Positions 36,397-45,549 of a stretch of 64,000 nt of DNA are shown in pieces (positions within the stretch are counted from its first letter, which is position 1; each line of letters opens with the position of its first letter). The DNA is from Desulfococcus multivorans (GTDB taxonomy: Bacteria; Desulfobacterota; Desulfobacteria; Desulfobacterales; Desulfococcaceae): contig NZ_CP015381.1 in assembly GCF_001854245.1 (NCBI RefSeq), positions 3,259,001-3,323,000 on the forward strand, read 5' to 3'. A model generated the notes under the pieces. That model made no database searches and had not been told where the DNA came from. It was given only the letters and a program-made list of their open reading frames with translations. Position numbers and translations under genes: made by a program.

Positions 36397-38124
36397 TTAC
36401 CGAATCCCCTCGAGGGCGTAACCGTCTGAGTCACGGTAGAGCACAAGTATTTCGGATGGGTCTTCCAGAAAGGTAAAATCAAGCAATTCCTTGGACCATA
36501 TCTCCGACTGCCATGTCTCCACAATGCGATCTCCCATCCATTTAACGCCCACGACCTGGCCGGACCTCTGCCGACCCGCTCCCCCGACGCCGGCAATCGC
36601 CTTCATCAAGCCCGCACCTTCAGAATGCAAGGTAAACAACTGATCCTGAAAATCGCGCCTCCTTTCAAATCTTCTGGCGGTATAAACATCGTCAAACGTC
36701 TTCCGATCGAACCCTCCCAGATACAAATCCTGCTTGCGCTTCAGCGGATAGGAAAGTGCATGGTACGCCCCCAACGCCCTCTCCCCCGAAGCCGCCAGGC
36801 GTTCCTCCGGCAAGAGATAGCCGTGCAGACGACCGTCGGGCTCCAGAATCATGATACGATTCTCATCGTCCGAAACGCCGTTGAACTGGTAAATGCCGTG
36901 AACCCCCCGGGCAGGCTCATAGGGGGCAGCCGCCTCCAGCCGCTGACGCGACGGCTGCCATACCAATCGATGAATCGGGCCTTCATATTGCCGGTACGTT
37001 CCCTGGCGCTGGGCCAAGGGGATGCGATCGCCGCGGCCGTCCCGGATCACCCTGAAGTAGTAAGGCGCATTCTCCGCAAGCGTGTGCAACGATCCGTCTT
37101 TGAAACCAACAATCCACGAACACAAACGGTTATCTTTTTTCCCTATGGTTTCAGTTTGTTGAGCAAGCGTTACCAGCAGCTCGTCTCCCGGATTTCCATC
37201 CAGATCGCACGCATGCAGGTGCAACGGATAGACATCATTCACGGGAAAGGATTTGCGTGAAATCTCCTTGAGCGCGCCGGCTTCGATGCGAAAGATCACC
37301 AGATCCTTTTGGCCCAGACATGCGATTTCCCTTCCCGTTCCGCCTGGAATATCGCATGCCGTCACCCGCGTGTAGGGTTCCGCTAAAGCAAAATAATCCG
37401 TCGAGGGTTCTTCCGGAGGCTGCCGGATAGAAGATGCTTCAGGCCGGGGAGTCGGAAGGGTGCCGCGATTGGAAACCTTTCCGGGAACTGCCGACAGTGA
37501 TGGTGCCGCAACATTCTCATGAAAGATAATGCGCCTGTCCGGAGGAGCGGTTGTTACCCGGCACACCAGAGCGCCGTTCCCGCTCAGCTCAAGAAAAAAA
37601 TCCTGCAGGTCGGACCTTGGAGATTTCCCTTCCACAAGGCGGACATCAAAGCCCGCTTCCAGCAGATCTTCGATAATCGCATCGTGGACCACGGCCAAAG
37701 ACGCTCCGACCGCCTTTTCGACATAAATTCGTGGAAGCGGAGGCGTCATAACCAGATCATTCGGCATTGTCGGTTTTTTCATCTGAACAGCGACACGTGC
37801 CATCACGGTCTTTTCAAAAAGGGCTTCCACCTCGATCCAGGCCGTCCGAACCTGCATGGCCGGTGAACGGTGGGGCTGATTTTGACTGACTATAAGCCAC
37901 TGGCCCTTTTGTAAAGGATAGCCGGCTTTTTTATCAAAAAGCACCCGACCGTCACCGACCTCCTGGATCGTACCCACCATCTGAAATGGTTCGGGACAAA
38001 CCCTTTTCAATTGAGGAACGAGCGTCGGAAAGGGATTTTCCATCGCACCTGCACGCATTTCCATCGCAATCAGGAATACCGGGATAAGCGCATAGCTCCA
38101 TTTCAAAAGCCCTTTCCGATTCAT
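36397..38124 (-). CDS. Unknown exported protein, propeller-like C-terminal half
   Basis: 575 residues with a signal peptide (KGLLKWSYALIPVFLIAME). Residues 40-130 include a repeated small beta-type motif (GTIQEVGDGRVLFDKKAG, YPLQKGQWLIV) like that in flagellar FlgT-type or CsgG-related periplasmic proteins. A Pro-rich linker (about 215-240) leads to about 320 residues with FG-GAP/VCBS-like features such as HACDLDGNPGDELLVTL and VIRDGRGDRIPLA, suggesting a beta-propeller. I do not recognise the family as a whole. It lies 61 bp downstream of the outer-membrane barrel gene on the same strand, so a role at the cell surface or periplasm is likely. Confidence 0.7.
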   Translation of the reverse strand: MNRKGLLKWSYALIPVFLIAMEMRAGAMENPFPTLVPQLKRVCPEPFQMVGTIQEVGDGRVLFDKKAGYPLQKGQWLIVSQNQPHRSPAMQVRTAWIEVEALFEKTVMARVAVQMKKPTMPNDLVMTPPLPRIYVEKAVGASLAVVHDAIIEDLLEAGFDVRLVEGKSPRSDLQDFFLELSGNGALVCRVTTAPPDRRIIFHENVAAPSLSAVPGKVSNRGTLPTPRPEASSIRQPPEEPSTDYFALAEPYTRVTACDIPGGTGREIACLGQKDLVIFRIEAGALKEISRKSFPVNDVYPLHLHACDLDGNPGDELLVTLAQQTETIGKKDNRLCSWIVGFKDGSLHTLAENAPYYFRVIRDGRGDRIPLAQRQGTYRQYEGPIHRLVWQPSRQRLEAAAPYEPARGVHGIYQFNGVSDDENRIMILEPDGRLHGYLLPEERLAASGERALGAYHALSYPLKRKQDLYLGGFDRKTFDDVYTARRFERRRDFQDQLFTLHSEGAGLMKAIAGVGGAGRQRSGQVVGVKWMGDRIVETWQSEIWSKELLDFTFLEDPSEILVLYRDSDGYALEGIR

Positions 38125-38185
38125 GGGATATGAACTCCTTTCGATTTCAGATATCAGTTCGTCTTGTAGGAATTATGCAAATTTA

Positions 38186-39673
38186 TTACCATGTCCATGT
38201 CAGCTCGATGGTATCCATGAAGGCGATTTCGTCATTCGAACTCGCGGTTTCGGAATCCCAGATATCTTCGATTGCGTCGCCCGGATTGAACACGGCAATA
38301 TTGTTGCCGACGCTGAAATGCGGACCGAATTGATATCGCAGCAGAAGGTCGAACTCCATGCCCACATCGCTGTCGACGTCGCGACCGAGCAATTCTTCCA
38401 TTCCGTCGCTGGTATCAAACCAGAATTGCATGATCTGCGCTTGATAGGATAAATCACCGAACTTTCCTTTGGCGCCCAGCCCCAACATAATCAAGCCCGG
38501 CGCATCGCCGGAAGAAGAATTGCTGATACCGCCGTAGCCGGGTGTTTGCGCTATGCCCCTGGCTTTGGGAAGAAAGTTGAAATTCCCGCTGTAGAGATGA
38601 GTGCCCAGCGTAGGAACCAACCGATAGATAAAGGCGTTTTCCATACCGAAGGTGGGGGTGTAGCGTGAAATATCCGTGATGGAGTTGAATGCCTCGATGT
38701 CGTCATCGTTCGGATCGTCGTCTCCTTCCTCATATTTGAGGCCGATATAGGGCACAAACCGGGGATCCAGCTCGACTTCAACAGATCCATAGGCAGCAAG
38801 GGCACTGATGTCATAGCTCTGCCCTGTTCTATCATAGGTGTCTGTATCGCCTACGGCATAGGCGAGTTCCAGGCGCGGTGTGACAATGCCGATCTTGCCG
38901 TAAGCTTCGGCGCCGAAATAGTGCGTCTTGGCGTTGGCAGCCGGCTCATCGCTGTTATCGCTGTAGGCATAAAACGGCGATATGGCCATGGGCCCCCACT
39001 GGTATGTCAGTTTGAGGCTGTAGACTTGCCAGTCCAGATCGTCCGCATCCAAGGGGCCTATGGCCGCGCCCTTATCCATATTCTCGATTTTATCAAATAT
39101 GGAAAGATAAAGGGCTTCCCAGGAAAAATTTTCCCCCACCGTTCCGCTGAAGCCGACATAGGGATGATCGTCCCCGTAGACCAGACCGCCGGTTTGAATA
39201 TCCAGGGCTTTCGTATTCCATCCGGTCAGGATGCCGAATGGACCGAAATTGTAAGTGAAATTCAATTTTTCGATACCGAAATCCTCGCCGGTCATTCCGG
39301 AATCGACCGGGGAGGTATTGTCGGCGCCCCGATCGCCGTTATCTTTGTTGAGATTGAAATCCGCCTCCAGAATGATCATGAAATCCCAGTTTTCACCCTT
39401 GCCCAACCATCCGATACGGGCCTCGTTGCGGATGGAAAAGTCGGACATCGCGCCATTCTCATCTAAAATATAATCTCGGTTGGTGTCGTCGCTGTTGAAG
39501 TCCACATCGCTCAAAAATGTCGGAAAGGTCTTTAGGCTACCCATGAACTGTACGTCAATATCGCCGCTTTTGAGGGACATGGTTCCCATTTCAGCCCAGA
39601 GCGGAGATGAGGCAAGACATAGTCCTAAAAAAACCATGATTCCCATTTTCCATCGCCTTGTCATTTGGCTCAT
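38186..39673 (-). CDS. Outer-membrane beta-barrel protein
   Basis: 495 residues with a signal peptide (MGIMVFLGLCLASSPLWA). The mature part alternates short amphipathic strands ending in aromatic residues (FSWEALYLSIFDK, WQVYSLKLTYQW, HYFGAEAYGKIG, YQAQIMQFWFDTS) and finishes with MDTIELTWTW, an aromatic C-terminal residue as needed for barrel insertion. Loops are rich in Asp, Asn and Gly (DDDPNDDD) and may bind cations. It is a porin-like or alginate/long-chain-substrate barrel of unknown specificity. The start at 39673 is set by GGAGGAG eight bases upstream. The unknown exported protein gene follows 61 bp later. Confidence 0.8.
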   Translation of the reverse strand: MSQMTRRWKMGIMVFLGLCLASSPLWAEMGTMSLKSGDIDVQFMGSLKTFPTFLSDVDFNSDDTNRDYILDENGAMSDFSIRNEARIGWLGKGENWDFMIILEADFNLNKDNGDRGADNTSPVDSGMTGEDFGIEKLNFTYNFGPFGILTGWNTKALDIQTGGLVYGDDHPYVGFSGTVGENFSWEALYLSIFDKIENMDKGAAIGPLDADDLDWQVYSLKLTYQWGPMAISPFYAYSDNSDEPAANAKTHYFGAEAYGKIGIVTPRLELAYAVGDTDTYDRTGQSYDISALAAYGSVEVELDPRFVPYIGLKYEEGDDDPNDDDIEAFNSITDISRYTPTFGMENAFIYRLVPTLGTHLYSGNFNFLPKARGIAQTPGYGGISNSSSGDAPGLIMLGLGAKGKFGDLSYQAQIMQFWFDTSDGMEELLGRDVDSDVGMEFDLLLRYQFGPHFSVGNNIAVFNPGDAIEDIWDSETASSNDEIAFMDTIELTWTW

Positions 39674-39924
39674 GCTGTTTTCTCCTCCCATTTGAATTGT
39701 TATGATTGAACATCCTATAAGAAAACCGGTTTCACCTCCTTTCCATACGGATTCGGAATCATACATATGGGTTCTTCCGGGCAAATTCGTGGAAAATGCC
39801 CGCTATCGTGACCTCAACAAGTATCAGATCGCTTTATTGGAAAAAATCTTGTTTTTTCGTGTTGCCTTATACCAGATGGGATATGGGATTATCAATCAAA
39901 ATTAACTTCTCCATGAAAAAATTA

Positions 39925-41851
39925 ATCTTGATGCACTCGTAAAAAGTTCACAACAATTATCTGCCTGTAATTATATTGAATAACGTTTTTCAGCTCTTGC
40001 GCTTTTCTGCGGCATGTGGTATAAAAGCCAAAAATAATCAGAATGTTAAGGGCAAGCCGATGATCAAAGTAAAAAACCCGAATCAGCTTCACATTTTCGA
40101 CCCCTGGGATTTTTTGACGCCCAAACGGCGGCAAATGCTCGACACGGGATGGCCGGGTCTGTTTCGTGAGGTCGTTCTCCCGACGATTCCCGTGAGCGAG
40201 GTCTTCGAGCATTTCAGCAGTTCATTCGGAAGACCCACCAAGGAGCTTTTCTCCACGCTCGGGGCGCTCATTCTGCAGCAGGCTTTCGACTTTACAGACG
40301 AAGAAACGGTGCAGCAGTTTGCCTTCAACATCCAATGGCATTATGCCCTGAACATCAGCGAAGAGTCTGACGACGCCAAATACATTTCGCCCAAAACGTT
40401 ATGGAACAGTCGCAACATCATATCGCAAAACGGGCTGGAAGATGCCATATTCAGTGCCGCTACGAAAAAACTGGCCGAGGTGTTCAAGGTCAATGTCGAC
40501 CGGCAGCGGATCGATTCGGTGCACATCAAATCCAATATGCGGCGGCTGGGCCGGATCAGCATCTTTTCCAGAAGCATCCATAAATTTCTGGTCAACCTCA
40601 AACGGCATCACCCCGATGTTTTCGATCTCGTCGACAGGAAGCTTGCCGATAAATACCTCGCCAAAAAGGAGTTGGACTGCTTTTCCAGGGTCAAGCCCTC
40701 CGAATCCCGAAAGACATTGTCGGAGACGGCCGGGGACCTGTTCGATCTGGTTCGGCAGTTCAGGCAGTCCGATGATATCGCCGGCATGTACACGTTCAAA
40801 CTGCTCGAAAGAGTCCTCGAAGAACACTGCAATCTGACCGGCGACCCGAATCATCCCGTCGAACTCAAAGCGCCGAAGGCGATTCCCGCAAGCTCGCTGC
40901 AAAATCCCTCGGATCCGGACGCTTCCTACAGCGGGCACAAAGGCCAGGGATACCAGGTCCAGGTGATGGAAACCTTCCGCAAGGGTGAGCAGGATAAGGA
41001 TGATCAGGATCAGAAAACGCCCTTCAATCTGATCACCCATGTGGCGGTGGAGCCGGCCCATAACAGTGACGTCAATGCCCTGGTCCCGGCCATCGAATCG
41101 AGCGCGGAAAAAGGCCTCAAGCCCAGAGAGGTGACCGCGGACGCGCTTTACGGCAGCGACGATAATCTCGAAAAGGCCCAGGGCCGAGACGTCGAACTGA
41201 TCGCCCCGGCCATGGGAAGCACCCAAAAAGAGAAGCTGAGCCTTTCCGATTTTCAGATTTCAGACAAGGGTGCCATAACGGCCTGCCCGATGGGGCATGC
41301 GCCGGCATCATCGAGAAGGAAGAAACAGACCAGCGTCGGTTTTTCAGCGGATCACTGCGAAAACTGTCCCATGCTCCCGAACTGCCCGGTCAAGAAGGGA
41401 AAGAAGCTTTTCTATGTCCGATTCAGCGAGAAGGCGCTCCGGCTTGCCAAACGCCGGGCATATGAACGAACCGACGCGTTCAGGGACCGGTACCGGTGGC
41501 GTGCCGGCGTGGAGGCGACCATGTCGGAATACGACAGGAGAACCGGGGTGAAGCACCTTCGGGTTCGCGGTCTGAAAGCCGTAAAGTACAGTGCGGTCCT
41601 GAAGGCCCTGGCGATCAACATCTTTCGTGCAGCCGCCGCCGGGCTGGGCGGGGTGCGCCCAAAAGCACCGCTTTCCACCGTACTGACGGCCTGTTCGCTG
41701 CTGATTCTCGCCGCAAGAAGCCTGTTTTGCGATTTTCAAAGAGCGATTTCTATTATTGGGCCAAAAAAGGCCCGTCATTCAGGTTGGAACCGCAGCGGCA
41801 GTCTGATTGCCGTATAGGCGGTTCCGGGGTTTTTACGGGACCATCAATCTT
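39925..41851 (+). mobile_element. IS1182-family insertion sequence, complete
   Basis: The element proper runs 39931-41845 (1915 bp). Its ends GATGCACTCGTAAAAA and, inverted, GATGGTCCCGTAAAAA match in 13 of 16 positions, and it is flanked on both sides by AATCTT (39925-39930 and 41846-41851), a 6-bp direct repeat consistent with target duplication. It carries one intact transposase gene. Intact ends, flanks and gene suggest a recent insertion. Confidence 0.82.
40060..41817 (+). CDS. IS1182-family transposase
   Basis: 585 residues, intact. The N-terminal helical domain with the HFSSSFGRPTKELFSTLGAL stretch is typical of IS1182/DDE_Tnp_1_6 transposases. Catalytic residues are in RIDSVHIKSNM (first Asp), VTADALYGSDDNL (second Asp) and WRAGVEATMSEYDRRTGVK (Glu). 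A four-Cys group (CPMGH, CENCPMLPNCPV) forms the expected zinc-binding part. The start at 40060 is preferred over 39976 because the upstream 28 codons do not resemble the family. Confidence 0.9.
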   Translation: MIKVKNPNQLHIFDPWDFLTPKRRQMLDTGWPGLFREVVLPTIPVSEVFEHFSSSFGRPTKELFSTLGALILQQAFDFTDEETVQQFAFNIQWHYALNISEESDDAKYISPKTLWNSRNIISQNGLEDAIFSAATKKLAEVFKVNVDRQRIDSVHIKSNMRRLGRISIFSRSIHKFLVNLKRHHPDVFDLVDRKLADKYLAKKELDCFSRVKPSESRKTLSETAGDLFDLVRQFRQSDDIAGMYTFKLLERVLEEHCNLTGDPNHPVELKAPKAIPASSLQNPSDPDASYSGHKGQGYQVQVMETFRKGEQDKDDQDQKTPFNLITHVAVEPAHNSDVNALVPAIESSAEKGLKPREVTADALYGSDDNLEKAQGRDVELIAPAMGSTQKEKLSLSDFQISDKGAITACPMGHAPASSRRKKQTSVGFSADHCENCPMLPNCPVKKGKKLFYVRFSEKALRLAKRRAYERTDAFRDRYRWRAGVEATMSEYDRRTGVKHLRVRGLKAVKYSAVLKALAINIFRAAAAGLGGVRPKAPLSTVLTACSLLILAARSLFCDFQRAISIIGPKKARHSGWNRSGSLIAV

Positions 41852-42138
41852 AACGTTTAAATAATATTCAGATAATATATAAACGTAATTTATATTCCCG
41901 CAGATAAAAATTACAGACAGAATACGAGCGGATATGGACATTCCTGCGAAGCCTTCATTGCGGTAGAAGTCCGGCAGGTGGAACAATCCGACGACAATGC
42001 ACGATGGTATACGCCGCTTCAACCGAAAAGAGGCCGCCGACACATAACACCCTCTCTATCAGCTGTATTATCGACCGGGCTGGACTGTGGCGGTGGATCC
42101 GGGTTTTCAGGATCGACTTGACAAAGGAAAACAGCGAA
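41852..42138. other. Spacer between two insertion sequences
   Basis: About 290 bp of AT-rich sequence between the IS1182 and IS66 copies. I see no gene or clear repeat in it. It would have been continuous with the sequence after 43913 before IS66 inserted. Confidence 0.5.
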
Positions 42139-43913
42139 AGATATTTGTAACTATTCAGCAAAAAACTTAAAATTGACGCATTTTTTTCTTGACAGGCCTT
42201 TTCGTGAAAATTTGAATTTTCTTTTAGAAGTTCAGAACAGCCTATTTTTGAGGCATCAGGCTTAAGCAAAGAGTCCCTGGATCGAGAATCTTAGGCGATA
42301 GTCCCTGACCCTGACAAGAAAAATAAAATCCGATAAAATGGAACGTCGAGCGAAAAAACCCGTTCAAAAAACCTGTGTTATAGTAACTTCATTCAGGCTC
42401 AGAATTTCCGAGGTGATGAGTGAAGTTAAACGCAATAGATGTCGAAGAAACGGTCAAAAATACAAGGCGCTTGCTGGGCGAGGATCAAAACGTATCTCCT
42501 GCCCTGAAAGCAGCCGTCGAACTTTTGCTGCTTCTCGTGGCGCTATTGCTGAATCGTTTGGGGCTCAACAGCAGTAACAGCAGCAAACCGCCGGCATCTG
42601 ATCCGAATCGGAAGAAGAAGGAAAAAGCTCCCGGCGCAAACAAGCGCGGCGGCCAACCCGGACACAACGGTACAACCCTGAAAAGGGTTGAAAAGCCTGA
42701 TGTCATCAAGGACATCCCATTGGATCCCGCCACCTTGCCCAAAGGAAACTATAAGGAGGCGGGATATGACGCCAGACAGGTTATCGATATCGACATCTCG
42801 CAGATCGTAACAGAATACCGGGCACAAATTCTTGAGGATGCCAACGGCAAGCGATATACAGCCCCGTTCCCCGAGGGTGTGAATCGACCCGTTCAATACG
42901 GCATCAACCTAAAAGCCCATTCGGTCTATCTGTCCCAGTATCAGTTGATCCCGTATAATCGGATCGAAGAGACGTTTCTGGATCAGGCAGGAATCCCGGT
43001 CGGCGGCGGCTCGATTTTCAACTTCAATGAAGAGGCTTATGAAAAGCTTGAAGCCTTCGATGCGATAGCAAGGTCAAAGCTGATCAACTCCGACGTCTGC
43101 CATGCCGACGAAACCGGTATCAATATCGACGGAAAAAGACGCTGGCTCCATTGTGTTTCCAATGACGACTGGACCTATTTCCTTCCTCATGAAAAAAGAG
43201 GGGTTGATGCAATGAATGAAATGGGAATCCTGCCCAATTTTCATGGGATACTTTGCCACGACCACTGGAAGCCGTATTTCAAGTTCGACTGCGAGCACGC
43301 CTTGTGCAACGCTCACCATCTGCGGGAATTGCAAAGAGCATGGGAGCAGGACCATCAGGAGTGGGCGAGGGATACCAGGGCATTGCTTCTGGAGATTAAC
43401 AAGGCAGTGGATGATGCCGGAGGTCAGCTGACTCCGGGAGCCTCACTGGAATTCAGACTCCGGTACAGGAAGCTGCTGGAAGAAGCCCAAAAGGAGTGTC
43501 CGCCACCGGATGAAAGCCAAAAAAATGGAAAGCGGGGTCGCCTCAAACGATCAAAGGCAAGAAACCTTCTTGAGCGGCTCATCGATTACGAAAATGAGAC
43601 GCTCCGATTCATGGACGACGAGAGAGTTCCTTTCACCAACAATCAAGGTGAAAACGATATCCGGATGACCAAGGTCCAGCAAAAGATATCGGGATGCTTT
43701 CGTTCCATGAAAGGTGCGGCTATTTTCTGCCGTGTAAGAAGTTATCTTTCAACATGCAGAAAGCATGGCGTGAGGGCAAGCATTGCATTACGCCTTTTGT
43801 TTGAGGGCAAACTGCCCGACTTCCTGAACGAGTAGATTCGACTGTCAAAGAACACGATCTCCTTTAAACTTCAAGGAGCCGGTAAAACCGGGCTGAATAG
43901 TTACAGATATTTT
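42139..43913 (+). mobile_element. IS66-family insertion sequence, complete, with 8-bp target duplication
   Basis: GTAACTATTCAGC at 42147-42159 and its perfect inverted copy GCTGAATAGTTAC at 43893-43905 mark the ends; GTAA is the usual IS66 tip. Both sides carry the 8-bp direct repeat AGATATTT (42139-42146 and 43906-43913), the duplication length of IS66. The element is 1759 bp and holds only the large transposase gene, without tnpA and tnpB. It landed six bases from the long inverted-repeat element at 43920. Confidence 0.92.
42420..43835 (+). CDS. tnpC: IS66-family transposase TnpC
   Basis: 471 residues. After an N-terminal helix and the NSSNSSKPPASDPNRKKK motif comes the RGGQPGHNGTTL zinc-finger-side motif, then the DDE core: CHADETGINIDGKRRW (Asp), GILCHDHWKPYF (Asp) and FTNNQGENDIRMTKVQQKIS (Glu in GEND), with the CNAHHLRELQ signature. 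The gene is intact. It starts with GTG at 42420; an overlapping ATG frame at 42417 is a shadow. Confidence 0.92.
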   Translation: MKLNAIDVEETVKNTRRLLGEDQNVSPALKAAVELLLLLVALLLNRLGLNSSNSSKPPASDPNRKKKEKAPGANKRGGQPGHNGTTLKRVEKPDVIKDIPLDPATLPKGNYKEAGYDARQVIDIDISQIVTEYRAQILEDANGKRYTAPFPEGVNRPVQYGINLKAHSVYLSQYQLIPYNRIEETFLDQAGIPVGGGSIFNFNEEAYEKLEAFDAIARSKLINSDVCHADETGINIDGKRRWLHCVSNDDWTYFLPHEKRGVDAMNEMGILPNFHGILCHDHWKPYFKFDCEHALCNAHHLRELQRAWEQDHQEWARDTRALLLEINKAVDDAGGQLTPGASLEFRLRYRKLLEEAQKECPPPDESQKNGKRGRLKRSKARNLLERLIDYENETLRFMDDERVPFTNNQGENDIRMTKVQQKISGCFRSMKGAAIFCRVRSYLSTCRKHGVRASIALRLLFEGKLPDFLNE

Positions 43914-43919
43914 TAATAT

Positions 43920-44159
43920 ACTCAACTTTCGACTTTCATGATGGTAACCGGAAATAGGTGCCGGGAGGATACGGTCCGCGCCCCTTCAGCGGTGAGTTTT
44001 AGTGCCGCTTAAGCGCCGCGGAGGATCAGCGGCCCGGACTGTTTGAGCGCAGCGAGTTTCCGGGCCGCCCGGAGCAAGCTTTAGCGGCACTTGAACGAAA
44101 CCGCGTGGGGCGTGGGCCGTATCCTCCCGGCACCGGCCTGTGAAAGTCGAAAGTTGAGT
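43920..44159. repeat. Long copy of the ACTCAACTTTCGA inverted-repeat family, foldable along its length
   Basis: The ends ACTCAACTTTCGACTTTCA (43920-43938) and TGAAAGTCGAAAGTTGAGT (44141-44159) are a perfect 19-bp inverted pair. Inside lie further perfect pairs in nested order: GGTGCCGGGAGGATACGG (43957-43974) with its complement at 44117-44134, AGTGCCGCT (44001-44009) with AGCGGCACT (44083-44091), and GCGGCCCGGA (44029-44038) with TCCGGGCCGC (44059-44068). The whole 240 bp can therefore form one long hairpin. No gene inside. A short relative is at 21377-21454 and a probable decayed one at about 2923-3058. Confidence 0.85.
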
Positions 44160-44327
44160 AATATATTTCCAGTGCAACACAGTCTGATGAGAAGCTGCAT
44201 GTGCGTTCTTGCGAAGTGAGTCTTCCGAAATTTACAAATTCGGTATCTGGAATGCGGATTGATCCCATGTTCAAACAATACGCCCTATTCAAAAAGAATG
44301 ATCTTTGCAGGCGTCGGCGGAGGATGT

Positions 44328-44867
44328 ATGCACAACTGGAATGTTATTATAACGGTTCATGAGGGTGGGTTCGTGGCAGCCTGCGAATTGCTTGAACAAT
44401 ATGGACGGATCTCCAAAACCGGATTTTTCAATGTTCTGGTGATGAGAACAGACGATCCGAGGGAACTGATGGAATGGCTGAAAGCGCAGTTCGAGGCCAA
44501 TCCCGCCATTGGGTCTTTTCTGAATCGTCTGATTCCTGTCGAACACGTCTTCAGTTTTCAGACAACCGCCGATTTCAGGATTAAAATCATACCCATCGTT
44601 GAGCCGTACATTTCCCGTTTAATGGACAAGACATTTTACGTACGTATGCATCGCCGTGGCTTCAAGGGGCGACTCTCCAGCATGGAAGAGGAGAGATGGC
44701 TGGACGGCTATCTGCACGAGTGTATCCTCAAGGCCGGCGGCGACGGAAGGATTTCGTTTGAGAACCCGGATGCGGTTCTATCCGTTGAAACAATCGCTCA
44801 ACATGTCGGTGTCGGTCTCTGGTTGCGCGATGACATAGACCGATATCCGTTTCTGCGGTTCGATTGA
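44328..44867 (+). CDS. THUMP-domain protein
   Basis: 179 residues, single domain. THUMP domains bind RNA and usually target tRNA-modifying enzymes; here no catalytic domain is attached. Supporting stretches: NVIITVHEGGFVAACELLEQ at the start, NRLIPVEHVFSFQT in the middle, KTFYVRMHRRGFKGRLSS with the conserved basic residues, and the end VGVGLWLRDDIDRYPFLRFD. GGAGGATGT before the ATG at 44328 sets the start, and upstream in-frame codons lack support. It precedes the hibernation-factor gene by 15 bp on the same strand, so both are likely one transcript linked to RNA or the ribosome. Confidence 0.78.
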   Translation: MHNWNVIITVHEGGFVAACELLEQYGRISKTGFFNVLVMRTDDPRELMEWLKAQFEANPAIGSFLNRLIPVEHVFSFQTTADFRIKIIPIVEPYISRLMDKTFYVRMHRRGFKGRLSSMEEERWLDGYLHECILKAGGDGRISFENPDAVLSVETIAQHVGVGLWLRDDIDRYPFLRFD

Positions 44868-44882
44868 AAGGAGGAAATCTCA

Positions 44883-45418
44883 TGATGATTCCACTGCAGA
44901 TCACGGCACGTGATTTCGACTTGACAGAACCCATTGAAACCCTGATCCGGGAAAAAGCTGAAAAACTGGACCAGCTGTACGATCGGATTACACGCTGCAG
45001 GGTCATTCTGGAAGCCCCGCATCGACGTCAACAAAAAGGTATTCTGTATAATGTCCACATCGAAATTTCGGTTCCCGGCAAGGAAATTGTCATCAAGAAA
45101 GAAGCCCATGAAGATCTGTATGTTGCCGTCGGGAATGCATTTGAAACGGCAGGGCGGCGACTACTGGAGTATACCAGCCGTCAACGTGGTGAGGTGAAAT
45201 TTCATGAAGAGGTGCCCAGCGCCCGCATCACCCAAATTTTCCCACAAATGGATTACGGCATCCTGACCACCCCCGGAAACCGCGACATCTATTTCCATCG
45301 CAACAGCGTGCTTGACGGGAATTTCAATGATCTGGAGATCGGAATGCAAGTCCATTTTGTTGAAGAATCAGGGGACCAAGGTCCCCAGGCCAGCACCGTC
45401 AGAGTATTGAAAAAGTAG
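44883..45418 (+). CDS. Ribosome hibernation factor (HPF/RaiA-type) fused to a cold-shock domain
   Basis: 178 residues. Residues 1-105 are an HPF/YfiA-type S30AE domain (PLQITARDFDLTEPIETLI, VHIEISVPGKEIVIKKEAHE, DLYVAVGNAFETAGRRLL) that binds the small ribosomal subunit in dormancy. Residues 112-178 form a cold-shock-like OB fold (ARITQIFPQMDYGILTTPGN, DIYFHRNSVLDGNFNDLEIG, QVHFVEESGDQGPQASTVRV) replacing the usual long-HPF dimerisation tail. The start follows AAGGAGG; ATG 44886 is an alternative. The arrangement fits proteins that silence or protect ribosomes under stress. Confidence 0.88.
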
Positions 45419-45549
45419 TCGGGTTCATTGGGCATCGCCGGAACCTCCGATTTATTGCCGTTCCGCCTCGAATGTCTCGCGGCGCTATCCGCAAAATATC
45501 CATGCCGGAAAGGCGCCGTGGAATATGAAACCCGAGAACAGCATACCGT

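Noticed and set aside
40399-41226. Long minus-strand open frame inside the IS1182 transposase
   Set aside because: Shadow of the transposase gene; no start site and Asp/Gly/Ile pattern of an antisense frame.
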